Shown one piece after another: positions 1 to 6,952 of a stretch of 21,555 bases of DNA. Source of the DNA: Candidatus Rifleibacteriota bacterium (GTDB taxonomy: Bacteria; Vulcanimicrobiota; Xenobia; Xenobiales; Xenobiaceae); contig CAAGRW010000198.1 of NCBI GenBank assembly GCA_900772775.1, positions 1 through 21,555 on the forward strand. Direction: 5' to 3'. The notes beneath the pieces are model-generated. The model was not told where the DNA came from and did no database searches. It saw only the letters and a program-made list of their open reading frames with translations. The position numbers and the translations under genes were made by a program. Position 1 is the stretch's first letter. Each line of letters opens with the position of its first letter.

Positions 1-317
1 AAAGCTTCGATTTTATCGAAACACCATATTTTGAAGCGCGTTCTTCCGAGGCAATAATATTTCACCCTTTGCGCCATTTAGCTTGGCCGGGCGAAAGATA
101 TTTGCGCACAGTCAACTTTGCCAATCGCCTTTATGTAAATAAATTAACTGAGCAAACGCGCCGCGTGCGTTTTGATAAAGAAGCATCCCATCAAGTATAT
201 CGCCATTTAATCGCTCAAATGGCTGACCTTTGCCACAAAAATGGCGCAAAGGGTGAAATATTATTGCCTCGGAAGAACGCGCTTCAAAATATGGTGTTTC
301 GATAAAATCGAAGCTTT
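1..317. repeat. 79-bp perfect inverted repeat (fold-back), arms 1-79 and 239-317
   Basis: Positions 1-79 are the exact reverse complement of 239-317, with a 159-base unique spacer (80-238). The left arm begins at the window edge, so it may be longer. Both arms carry the same piece of an SGNH-hydrolase gene. The spacer read on the + strand continues that protein sensibly (HLAWPGERYLRTV and on), whereas read on the - strand it gives an unrelated tail. The simplest explanation is that a copied strand folded back on itself near 238/239 and was extended, as happens in multiple-displacement amplification or misassembly. A real invertible segment is less likely because neither orientation gives a complete gene. 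Confidence 0.9.
3..238 (+). pseudogene. SGNH hydrolase, internal fragment (second piece of the fold-back gene)
   Basis: The reading frame is open from base 3. It begins SFDFIETPYFEARSSEAIIF, identical to residues 187 onward of the minus-strand SGNH gene, and then continues through 80-238 with LAWPGERYLRTV and later IAQMADLCHKNGAK. That pattern (a segment after the NDH block, then a helix with an 'M..LC...GAK' ending) is the normal continuation of this hydrolase type. So this piece, not the minus-strand tail, holds the true middle of the protein. It has no start of its own and no C-terminal Asp-x-x-His block. Past 239 the frame runs into the back-copied arm and stops at 303-305. Confidence 0.7.
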
Positions 318-870
318 CGGCTTCTTTGCCGAAAATACGGCAGGACACGTTGCGCATTAAATGATCGTTTATAAAAGCGTAAATAACTAAACGCGGCTTA
401 GCTCCTTGGCGGAAAAATTTTTCCAAGCGCTTCAGACATTGGTAGGTGCTGTAACCTATAACTCCACCGTTGGTGAAATAAAAGCGCTTTTGCTTTTGGT
501 TGAGAAGCCAGCCAAAAGTAGCTTCATCTTTTACACCCATGCCAAAAGTGTAAGAACAGCCCAGCAAAAGGGCTTGTTGGCGTTGCTTGGCCAAAATAGA
601 TGCTTGCTCCGGCGGATAGGAAAGGCGGCAAAAGTTTTTACCTACAGTAGTTTTGGCTTGCGGATCTTCTCTAGAATAAGAAAGTCCTGGCACAGGCAGC
701 CAACCGCACTCTTCATCATCAAAGTGGGCTGCTTCGAGATGGCGCGGATTTGGTAAAGCGTAGCCTTTAAAAGCTAAGTAGGCTTCACTGATAAATAAAA
801 ATAATAGAGGTAAAGCCAAAACTATAGCAATTTTTTTTAATATGGCAGTGCGTTTGGAAATTGAAAACAT
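112..870 (-). CDS. SGNH/GDSL-type hydrolase, membrane-anchored N-terminal part; last ~42 residues are not native
   Basis: The ATG is at 868-870. Residues 1-10 are basic and about 12-35 form a hydrophobic anchor, so the enzyme domain should lie outside the cytoplasmic membrane. SGNH blocks are visible: block I GCSYTFG (104-110, nucleophile Ser106), the Gly block in GGVIGYST (135-142), and the Asn block FINDH (166-170). The block V Asp-x-x-His pair is absent because the gene is cut. Residues after about 210 come from the spacer of the fold-back read in the wrong direction and should be ignored. Family members act as esterases, often on cell-surface glycan acyl groups; the substrate here is unknown. 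The gene is divergent from rpmE, with 226 bases between them. Confidence 0.7.
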   Translation of the reverse strand: MFSISKRTAILKKIAIVLALPLLFLFISEAYLAFKGYALPNPRHLEAAHFDDEECGWLPVPGLSYSREDPQAKTTVGKNFCRLSYPPEQASILAKQRQQALLLGCSYTFGMGVKDEATFGWLLNQKQKRFYFTNGGVIGYSTYQCLKRLEKFFRQGAKPRLVIYAFINDHLMRNVSCRIFGKEAESFDFIETPYFEARSSEAIIFHPLRHFCGKGQPFERLNGDILDGMLLYQNARGAFAQLIYLHKGDWQS

Positions 871-989
871 GTTTTAACTTTTAGCGTAGAAAGAGAGATA
901 TTCCCTGCTATTTTGGCTTTAGGTAAGTTTTTGTGGCTGTAAAAGTGCAGGAATGTAGAACAAGGGGCCTTCCATTTTTGTTGCCTCTG

Positions 990-998
990 TGGTATAAT
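990..998 (+). promoter_or_regulatory. Candidate extended -10 promoter for rpmE
   Basis: There is an exact TATAAT at 993-998, preceded by TGG (990-992), which is an extended -10 element. No good -35 hexamer lies 16-18 bases upstream. The predicted start near 1005 would leave about 90 bases of leader before the rpmE GTG. Confidence 0.55.
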
Positions 999-1096
999 TA
1001 GCGCCGTTCATGCTGGGTTAGTTAAAGACCTAGAAATCTAGCAACCCTGAAACCGACAAAAAGGCGCGGTGTTAAGGGTACAAAGAGGGTAAAAAC

Positions 1097-1300
1097 GTGA
1101 AAGCAAACACTCATCCGAAGTTGCACAAAACAACCATCCGTTGTTCCTGCGGCAACACTTTTGAGACCCTGGCTACCTTGGAAGACATGCGCGTTGAAAT
1201 TTGCAGCGCTTGCCATCCTTTCTACACCGGTAAGAAGCGTGCTGTCGCTCGCGAGGGACAGGTAGAGAAGTTCCGTCAGCGTTATAAAATTAAAGATTAG
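1097..1300 (+). CDS. rpmE: 50S ribosomal protein L31 (zinc-binding type)
   Basis: A 67-residue large-subunit ribosomal protein of the L31 family. It has the start KANTHPKLHKTT, the core CSCGNTFET and the CSACHPFYTGKK segment that identify L31. Cys16, Cys18, Cys36 and Cys39 form the zinc-binding set, so this is the C+ form and not the zinc-free paralogue. The start is GTG at 1097-1099 with AGAGGG at 1084-1089 as ribosome binding site. The length is normal for the family. A candidate promoter lies upstream at 990-998, and a hairpin with a short T-run follows the stop. prfA follows in the same direction, an arrangement seen in many bacteria. Confidence 0.97.
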   Translation: MKANTHPKLHKTTIRCSCGNTFETLATLEDMRVEICSACHPFYTGKKRAVAREGQVEKFRQRYKIKD

Positions 1301-1310
1301 TTGCTATACG

Positions 1311-1330
1311 ACCGGCTTCGAGCCGGTTTT
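1311..1330 (+). terminator. Weak intrinsic terminator after rpmE
   Basis: A 7-bp GC-rich stem, ACCGGCT (1311-1317) and AGCCGGT (1321-1327), closes a TCG loop and runs into only four T residues. It starts 10 bases after the rpmE stop. The short T-run suggests partial termination. Confidence 0.55.
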
Positions 1331-1426
1331 GCGGAGTAGCGTTTCTAGGGTAAAAAGTATCCTCGGGAACGCTTTCTGCGTATTATGGGGGAATTTTTTG
1401 CAGCGTTTCAGCTTTTGAGAGGCTGC

Positions 1427-1506
1427 CTGGCAAGCGCGGGGAGGGGTTGCCAGAAATGCAACGAGTGCCCAATCTAGGGCATTTCGTTGTTTTTTAGTTT
1501 TTTTTT
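1427..1506 (+). terminator. Structured leader with intrinsic terminator upstream of prfA
   Basis: A first hairpin pairs CTGGCAA (1427-1433) with TTGCCAG (1447-1453). A second is a typical terminator: AACGA-G-TGCCC (1460-1470), loop AATCTA, GGGCA-TT-TCGTT (1477-1488), followed by an almost uninterrupted T-run to 1506. A third pairing, GAAATGC (1453-1459) with GCATTTC (1479-1485), overlaps both and cannot form at the same time as either. The layout suggests an attenuator or antiterminator in front of prfA. It could instead be simple termination of rpmE readthrough, with a separate prfA promoter. Confidence 0.6.
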
Positions 1507-1518
1507 GAGGTACGAATT

Positions 1519-2601
1519 ATGCTCGATTTATCCAAACTTAAGGAAATGGAGCGTCGCTTTGAAGAGCTCGAACACAGCTTGTGCAATCCCGAAGTATTGA
1601 GCAATCCTGCCGAGTATCAGAAGCTTTCCAAAGAGCGCAAGTCTATCGAAGAAGTGGCTTTGCGTTCTCGGGATTTAGGCAATGTCGTCGAGCATATCAA
1701 TGAAAGCCACCACGCTTTAACCGCTGAAAGCGATCCGGAGATGCGCGAACTTTACCGCGCCGAAATTGAAGAGCTCGAGCAACGCCGCACCCAGTTAGAA
1801 GACGAGCTTACTCGCTTGCTTTTGCCTCGCGATCCTTATGCCGGACGCAACGTTATTGTAGAAATTCGCCCTGCCGCTGGTGGCGAAGAGTCTTCCTTAT
1901 TTGCCCAAGAGTTGTTCCGCATGTATTTATATTATGCCGATCGCATGGGCTGGAAGACAGAAATTTTGGCTCGCCAAGACACCGATTTGGGCGGCATGAA
2001 AGAAGTTACTTTCTCTATTACCGGCCACGACGTCTATCAGCATATGAAGTTTGAAAGCGGCGTCCACCGTGTGCAGCGCGTGCCTGCCACCGAAGCTTCT
2101 GGTCGTATCCATACTTCCACTGTCACCGTAGCGGTATTGCCCGAAGTAGATAGCGTCGACGAAGTGCCTATCAACGAAAAAGATTTGCGCATTGATACTT
2201 ATCGCTCTTCTGGTGCCGGCGGTCAGCACGTAAACAAAACCGAATCGGCTATTCGTATTACTCACTTGCCCACAGGTTTAGTGGTAACTTGCCAAGACGA
2301 GCGCTCTCAGCGTCAAAACCGCGAGAAGGCCATGCGTATTTTGCAAGCTCGCCTCTTAGAGATCGAGAGACAAAAAGCCGAAGACGAACTTACTTCCAAC
2401 CGTCGCTCTCAAGTAGGTCAAGGTGACAGATCTGAAAAGATCCGCACTTACAACTTCCCTCAGAGCCGCGTCACCGATCACCGCATCGGTTTTACCGTAC
2501 ACAATATCAATGCCGTTATGGGCGGTGACTTAGATGATATTGTTAAGGCTCTCTGTGAAAATGAGCAAAAAGAGCTGATGGAAAAATTGGGCCAAGATTA
2601 G
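1519..2601 (+). CDS. prfA: Peptide chain release factor 1
   Basis: A 360-residue class I release factor that reads UAA and UAG and triggers peptidyl-tRNA hydrolysis in the ribosome. The codon-recognition tripeptide is PAT (189-191), which marks RF1 as opposed to RF2 (SPF). The catalytic GGQ is at 234-236 in SSGAGGQHVNKTESA; its Gln is the residue methylated by PrmC, encoded directly downstream. An acidic coiled-coil N-terminal domain covers roughly residues 1-100. The start is ATG at 1519 with a GAGG ribosome binding site at 1507-1510. Length and motifs are full and normal. A structured leader with an intrinsic terminator precedes it. Confidence 0.98.
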   Translation: MLDLSKLKEMERRFEELEHSLCNPEVLSNPAEYQKLSKERKSIEEVALRSRDLGNVVEHINESHHALTAESDPEMRELYRAEIEELEQRRTQLEDELTRLLLPRDPYAGRNVIVEIRPAAGGEESSLFAQELFRMYLYYADRMGWKTEILARQDTDLGGMKEVTFSITGHDVYQHMKFESGVHRVQRVPATEASGRIHTSTVTVAVLPEVDSVDEVPINEKDLRIDTYRSSGAGGQHVNKTESAIRITHLPTGLVVTCQDERSQRQNREKAMRILQARLLEIERQKAEDELTSNRRSQVGQGDRSEKIRTYNFPQSRVTDHRIGFTVHNINAVMGGDLDDIVKALCENEQKELMEKLGQD

Positions 2602-2610
2602 CTCTTTTTT

Positions 2611-2617
2611 AGGGTGA
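2611..2617 (+). promoter_or_regulatory. Ribosome binding site that decides the prmC start
   Basis: AGGGTGA at 2611-2617 is the only Shine-Dalgarno-like sequence near the prmC start. It overlaps the upstream GTG (2614-2616), so it cannot serve that codon, but it sits about 5 bases before the in-frame TTG at 2623-2625. Confidence 0.55.
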
Positions 2618-2622
2618 ATTTT

Positions 2623-3561
2623 TTGCATCATATCGACAATTTTCCTACACCGCCCATTTTGCAAGACGTTTTGCGCTGGGGGAAAGATTTGCTAAAAGAC
2701 AGCGGATCTTTTGGCCCTGGCGAAGCTCGCCGCGAAGCCGAAATTGTGGTGCAAGGCTTGAGCGGTTTGACGGAAGTGCAACTATTCACCCAAGCCGGAA
2801 GCACGTTGAGTGAGGCTACAGCTGCTCAAGTAAAAGATGGGCTTATACGACGCTTTCGCGGCGAGCCGACAGCCTATATTTTACGAGAGCGCGGCTTTTA
2901 TGGCTTTACTTTTGCGGTGGGGCCCGGAGTCTTGATACCAAGGCCGGAAACAGAGCTTTTGGTAGATACGGTTTTAGACTGGATAGACGAGTTTAAAACA
3001 AAAACACCCAATGGCCAAAGTGTTGTTGACAAAGAAAAAGCTCAGGCGGTCGGCCCCAAGGTGTTGGATCTTTGCACTGGCAGCGGCTGTGTTATTTTAA
3101 CTATAAAAGCTCTCCGTCCGGAAGTTGAAGCCGAAGCTCAAGATCTTTCGCCGGAAACTTTTCGTTATTTTTCTGCCAACCGAAGCCGCTTGGGGGAAGC
3201 TTCGGAAGTAAAATGGCATGGTGGCGATCTTTTTGCCGAAATTAAAGGACGCTTCCATTTTATTTCGGCGAACCCGCCTTATATTGGCACGTCGGAAGGG
3301 CCGAGCGCCGACCAAGATGTGGCCGCCTACGAGCCCAGTTTGGCTCTTTTTAGCGGCCGAGACGGTTTAAGTTTAATTAAAAAGCTGATTAGTCAGGCGC
3401 CTCAATATTTGGAGCCTGGCGGTGGTTTAGCTTTGGAAATAGGCTGTACGCAAGGCGAAGCGGTGCGCTCGCTCATGCAAGCGGCTGGTTTTGAAAATAT
3501 AAAAGTCTTACAAGATTTTAACGATCTGGACAGAGTTGTTTGCGGACGTTGGCAGCTTTAG
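2623..3561 (+). CDS. prmC: Release factor glutamine N5-methyltransferase
   Basis: An S-adenosylmethionine-dependent methyltransferase that modifies the Gln of the GGQ motif in release factors. Its target gene prfA lies 21 bases upstream. Visible motifs (numbered from TTG 2623) are the family signature IPRPETE near 105-111, the SAM-binding loop DLCTGSGC near 149-156, and the catalytic NPPY at 217-220, which binds the target glutamine. The N-terminal helical domain carries a typical QLFTQ-like substrate region. I chose TTG 2623 over GTG 2614 because the ribosome binding site overlaps the GTG. An insertion of about 20 residues, around 126-146, separates the PRPETE helix from the SAM loop. Confidence 0.95.
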   Translation: MHHIDNFPTPPILQDVLRWGKDLLKDSGSFGPGEARREAEIVVQGLSGLTEVQLFTQAGSTLSEATAAQVKDGLIRRFRGEPTAYILRERGFYGFTFAVGPGVLIPRPETELLVDTVLDWIDEFKTKTPNGQSVVDKEKAQAVGPKVLDLCTGSGCVILTIKALRPEVEAEAQDLSPETFRYFSANRSRLGEASEVKWHGGDLFAEIKGRFHFISANPPYIGTSEGPSADQDVAAYEPSLALFSGRDGLSLIKKLISQAPQYLEPGGGLALEIGCTQGEAVRSLMQAAGFENIKVLQDFNDLDRVVCGRWQL

Positions 3562-3634
3562 GCTCCGGCTTTCTTCAGCAAATTCGGTTCGGTGGATATA
3601 TTCACTTTAATGTTTGGGATTGGTAAATATTATC

Positions 3635-4309
3635 ATGGGTAATGTTAGACTTGTTGGTCGCAGCAGATTGGGAGAGCAGTATATCGAGGCCTCCAAAATG
3701 CGCGATGAGTATGAGAAAGAAGGCGGCTTCACATCATCAGTTTGGGCAGATGACGCTGTTCGTTATCGCAACGAATTATCCGATCCCGTCAAACGCGCTG
3801 TCATTTTTGCTATGCAAGCCCTTTATCAGCGCGAGCTCAATTTTGCCGACTTTGTGCCCGGAGGCGAAGGCGCTTCTCAAGTGCGTCATCTCGTTCTTTC
3901 CGACGTGCTTTATTACGAATCAGATCGCTATATTAAAGATCTTACTACTCGCATTTTTGATGGCGTCAACAACCATTTGAGTGAAATAGACACTCTTTTG
4001 CAAAAGCACATCACTTGCAATTGGCAAGTAGAGCGTTTGGCTGCCGTCGAGCGCAATTTGCTTCGTATCGGTATTTTCGGTCTTTTGTTTGATGAAGAAG
4101 CTGCCCGCACTACTTCCGATAAAGCTATTATCAATTGTTGCTCCGATCTTTCTGAAGAATATTCCACCGAGCGCTCTAAAAATTTCGTTTTTGGCGTTTT
4201 AAGTGAAGTGAGCAAAGACAAGAACCAAACTCAAGATACCGACTTAATTGGGCAAGCTGAAGTGAAAGACGAAGAAGCTCCTGAAGAAGAGGCTAAGCAA
4301 GAAGCATAG
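3635..4309 (+). CDS. nusB: NusB-family transcription antitermination factor with N- and C-terminal extensions
   Basis: The core is NusB: an N-terminal DPVKRAVIFAMQALYQRE helix (about residues 50-67 from ATG 3635), VERLAAVERNLLRIGIF in the middle, and DKAIINCCSDLSEEYSTERSKNFVFGVL at the end, matching the usual 'INEAVELAK.YG...S..FVNGVLD' block. NusB with NusE (S10) binds boxA RNA and supports rRNA antitermination. This protein has about 48 extra residues before the core and a roughly 30-residue acidic tail (DEEAPEEEAKQEA), giving 224 residues against the usual 130-170. ATG 3635 is chosen over in-frame TTG 3614; neither has a strong ribosome binding site. It follows prmC by 73 bases. Confidence 0.85.
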   Translation: MGNVRLVGRSRLGEQYIEASKMRDEYEKEGGFTSSVWADDAVRYRNELSDPVKRAVIFAMQALYQRELNFADFVPGGEGASQVRHLVLSDVLYYESDRYIKDLTTRIFDGVNNHLSEIDTLLQKHITCNWQVERLAAVERNLLRIGIFGLLFDEEAARTTSDKAIINCCSDLSEEYSTERSKNFVFGVLSEVSKDKNQTQDTDLIGQAEVKDEEAPEEEAKQEA

Positions 4310-4409
4310 AGGAACCGGCTTATAAGTCGAAAATTTCTCTCGGTAGCTGCCCATAGCAGCGTATTGCTTTAGTTGTCAATTTTTTAGTAATAGGTAAGTA
4401 AATTCTGAT

Positions 4410-6815
4410 ATGAGTAAAGGCGAGAACGGCACTTCAACCCAAAAGCCTAAGAGTAAATTTGGGTGTTTGGCTCGTTTAGGAAAGATTCTATATTGGGCTA
4501 GTTTCTCTGTCCTGTTGGTGCTTATAGCTGCAGGTGTGGCAGGTTATGTTATCATCAACAACTATGCCAAAGGACTACCCGACGTAAGCAAGTTGCATCA
4601 ATACGATCCGGCTGAGACTACGCGCATCTATTCTTCCGACGGTCAAGTTATCGCTACGCTTTTCCGAGAGAATCGCACTTGGGTTCCCTTGAAAAAGATC
4701 TCGCCCAATATGCGCAACGCTATTTTGGCTATTGAGGACTCGCGCTTTTATGAACACCACGGCGTCGATCCCATCGGTGTATTGCGTGCTGCCGTCGACC
4801 TTTATCGCTCTGGCGGTCAAGTTCACCAAGGCGCTTCCACCATCACTATGCAATTGGCTCGCGCTTTCTTCCTCAATGACGACTTAAGTTTTCACCGCAA
4901 GATCAGAGAAGCTCTTTTGGCTTTACAAATTGAAAAGAGCTTCAGCAAAGATGAAATACTTGAGCTTTACCTCAATCATGTTTATTTAGGCGCCGGCGCT
5001 TATGGCGTTCATGCTGCTGCCAATGTCTATTTCTTAACTACTCCGGATAAATTGACGCCGGTACAAGCAGCTATTATCGCCGGTTTGCCAGCTTCGCCCA
5101 GCTACTATTCTCCTTTGGTAGACGAACGCGCTGCCTCTTCGCGAGCTTTAGAAGTGCTGGGGCGTATGCGCCAATTGGATATGATTACTCAGAAACAGTA
5201 TCGCGAAGCCGTCGATACTTTACACAAGGGTATCAAATATGCCAACAAAGGGCGCACCGAATTCCAAGTGCTTAAAGTCCCTTATTTTACGACTTATGTA
5301 CTTAAAGAGCTTAATAGTCGCTACAGTGAAGATATTCTTTATCGCGGCGGCTTAAAAATTTATACTACTGTAGATCTTAAGCTCCAAGAAAAAGCTGAGA
5401 AGATCGTTGCCGAGAAGATCGCTCAAAACAAAGAGTGGTACAATGCTGGTACTGCTGCTGCCGTAGTAGTAGAAAATTCTACCGGTTATATCCGCGCTAT
5501 GGTAGGTGGCAGCGGTTGGAGCAAAGACAACCAATTCAACCGCGCTTGGCAAGCTCGTCGCCAGCCCGGATCTTGCTTCAAAGTATTCGTTTATACTACA
5601 GCTGTAGAATCTGGTTATGGCCCCGATACGATTATCTCTGACAATCCGGCCACCTACAAAATAAGCGATACCGAGACTTGGTCTCCCAAAAACTCTGATG
5701 GCAAATTCTTAGGCAATATCCCTATGTTGCGTGCTCTTATGGGCTCTCGCAATGTAGCTGCCGTAAAGTTGCTCACTATGGTTGGCCCCGAGCGAGTTAT
5801 TGAATATGCCTACCGCATGGGTATCAAAGAGCGCTTGGAGCCCAACCTTTCTTTGGCCTTAGGTTCAGCCGTAGTTACGCCTTTAGAGATGGCTTGCGCC
5901 TTTACTTGCTTCCCCAATGGAGGCATTAAGGTTCAACCCAGCGGTATCAAGATGGTCTACGATAATGACGGCAACGTTATTGAAGACAACACCTTCCCAC
6001 GCCAAGAGGAAGTTCTTTCCGAGTCTACAGCCTACACTATGTGCTCTATGCTTAAGAGCGCTGTTGAAGGTGGTACTGGCTACGGAGCCCAAATTCCCGG
6101 ACGCGCTGTTGGAGGCAAAACTGGTACGACCGACGATTATCGCGATGGTTGGTTCGTGGGCTTTACTCCTCAATACACTTGCGCAGTTTGGGCAGGCAAC
6201 GACGACTACACTTCCATGTGGCGCGGCTATGGCGGAGAGGTGGCTGCTCCTATTTGGAAGGCCATTATGAGTTACGCCGTCAAAGATCTTCCCAACAAAC
6301 AATTTGAAAAGCCCAAATCTGGTTTAGTTTCGGTGCTTATGTGTAGCGAATCGAAGTGCCGTGCTGGCGCCAAATGTATGAGCACCTACAAAGAATATTT
6401 CCGTCCTGGTGAAGTGCCTACTAAATTCTGTCCTATCCACGGCGGAGGAGCTTCCGTGCCCAGCATTGCCGCGCCCAAGGATGACGGCTATGGCACCAAG
6501 AAAGAAGAGCAGAGCCAAGCCGCTCCGTCTCAAGCAGAAACCGAACCTACACCTGTACCTGCAGACGCTCCCCAAACTTGGGGAGAAGTAGTGCCCGATG
6601 TTTCTTCGGAGCATTCCGAATCGGTCACGCCCGACTTGACGCCAGAAAATATACCTATTCCCGATACGGTGTATGCTCCCGATACGGCAGCTCCGCCGCC
6701 AGTGAGCGCCCCGGCGTCTGAAGCTCCCGCAGCTGCTCCTCCCGAGCCGCAAGCTGTTCCTATTGGTGGAACTTCCGAAGCGGCCGGAGCTCCTGCCGAG
6801 GCTCCTGCAGAATAG
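4410..6815 (+). CDS. mrcA: Class A penicillin-binding protein (PBP1A-type glycosyltransferase/transpeptidase)
   Basis: An 801-residue bifunctional peptidoglycan synthase. A basic cytoplasmic tail (1-25) is followed by a membrane anchor near 27-50. The GT51 domain has AIEDSRFYEHHG with catalytic Glu109, GASTITMQLAR (141-151) in the place of the usual GGSTITQQ, and EILELYLNHVYLGAGAYGV (182-200). The transpeptidase domain has SxxK at 388-391 (nucleophile Ser388), SRN at 446-448 and KTG at 570-572. After the catalytic core comes a Cys-rich stretch (Cys645, 650, 656, 674) and an Ala/Pro/Glu-rich tail of about 120 residues, probably disordered. The symbol is by type only; pbp paralogues were not compared. 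Confidence 0.95.
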   Translation: MSKGENGTSTQKPKSKFGCLARLGKILYWASFSVLLVLIAAGVAGYVIINNYAKGLPDVSKLHQYDPAETTRIYSSDGQVIATLFRENRTWVPLKKISPNMRNAILAIEDSRFYEHHGVDPIGVLRAAVDLYRSGGQVHQGASTITMQLARAFFLNDDLSFHRKIREALLALQIEKSFSKDEILELYLNHVYLGAGAYGVHAAANVYFLTTPDKLTPVQAAIIAGLPASPSYYSPLVDERAASSRALEVLGRMRQLDMITQKQYREAVDTLHKGIKYANKGRTEFQVLKVPYFTTYVLKELNSRYSEDILYRGGLKIYTTVDLKLQEKAEKIVAEKIAQNKEWYNAGTAAAVVVENSTGYIRAMVGGSGWSKDNQFNRAWQARRQPGSCFKVFVYTTAVESGYGPDTIISDNPATYKISDTETWSPKNSDGKFLGNIPMLRALMGSRNVAAVKLLTMVGPERVIEYAYRMGIKERLEPNLSLALGSAVVTPLEMACAFTCFPNGGIKVQPSGIKMVYDNDGNVIEDNTFPRQEEVLSESTAYTMCSMLKSAVEGGTGYGAQIPGRAVGGKTGTTDDYRDGWFVGFTPQYTCAVWAGNDDYTSMWRGYGGEVAAPIWKAIMSYAVKDLPNKQFEKPKSGLVSVLMCSESKCRAGAKCMSTYKEYFRPGEVPTKFCPIHGGGASVPSIAAPKDDGYGTKKEEQSQAAPSQAETEPTPVPADAPQTWGEVVPDVSSEHSESVTPDLTPENIPIPDTVYAPDTAAPPPVSAPASEAPAAAPPEPQAVPIGGTSEAAGAPAEAPAE

Positions 6816-6941
6816 CGGTGGGGCACTTTTGGGCAAACAATCATCTTAATGGCGCGATTCGCTTCCTGCACTTTGGCAATTTGGCCCAATTGGCTTAAGA
6901 GCAGAAGGGCCTAAGCTGAGTCGCGTAAAAAGTCCCCCTTC

Positions 6942-6946
6942 GGAGG
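6942..6946 (+). promoter_or_regulatory. Strong ribosome binding site fixing the asnS start
   Basis: GGAGG at 6942-6946 lies six bases before ATG 6953. It abuts the alternative in-frame TTG at 6947, ruling that codon out. Confidence 0.8.
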
Positions 6947-6952
6947 TTGGAT

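Noticed and set aside
1..317. Phase-variable invertible segment flanked by inverted repeats
   Set aside because: Inverting the spacer improves the local reading but still ends at a stop in the other arm and never supplies the C-terminal catalytic block. No recombinase is nearby. A fold-back artefact explains it better.
6324..6889. Long minus-strand reading frames opposite the PBP tail
   Set aside because: They are antisense shadows of the Ala/Pro-rich tail and its spacer, with no ribosome binding site or family features.
6816..6952. Terminator between the PBP gene and asnS
   Set aside because: Only weak AT-rich pairings (CAATT/AATTG, GCTTA/TAAGC) and no T-run; not supportable.
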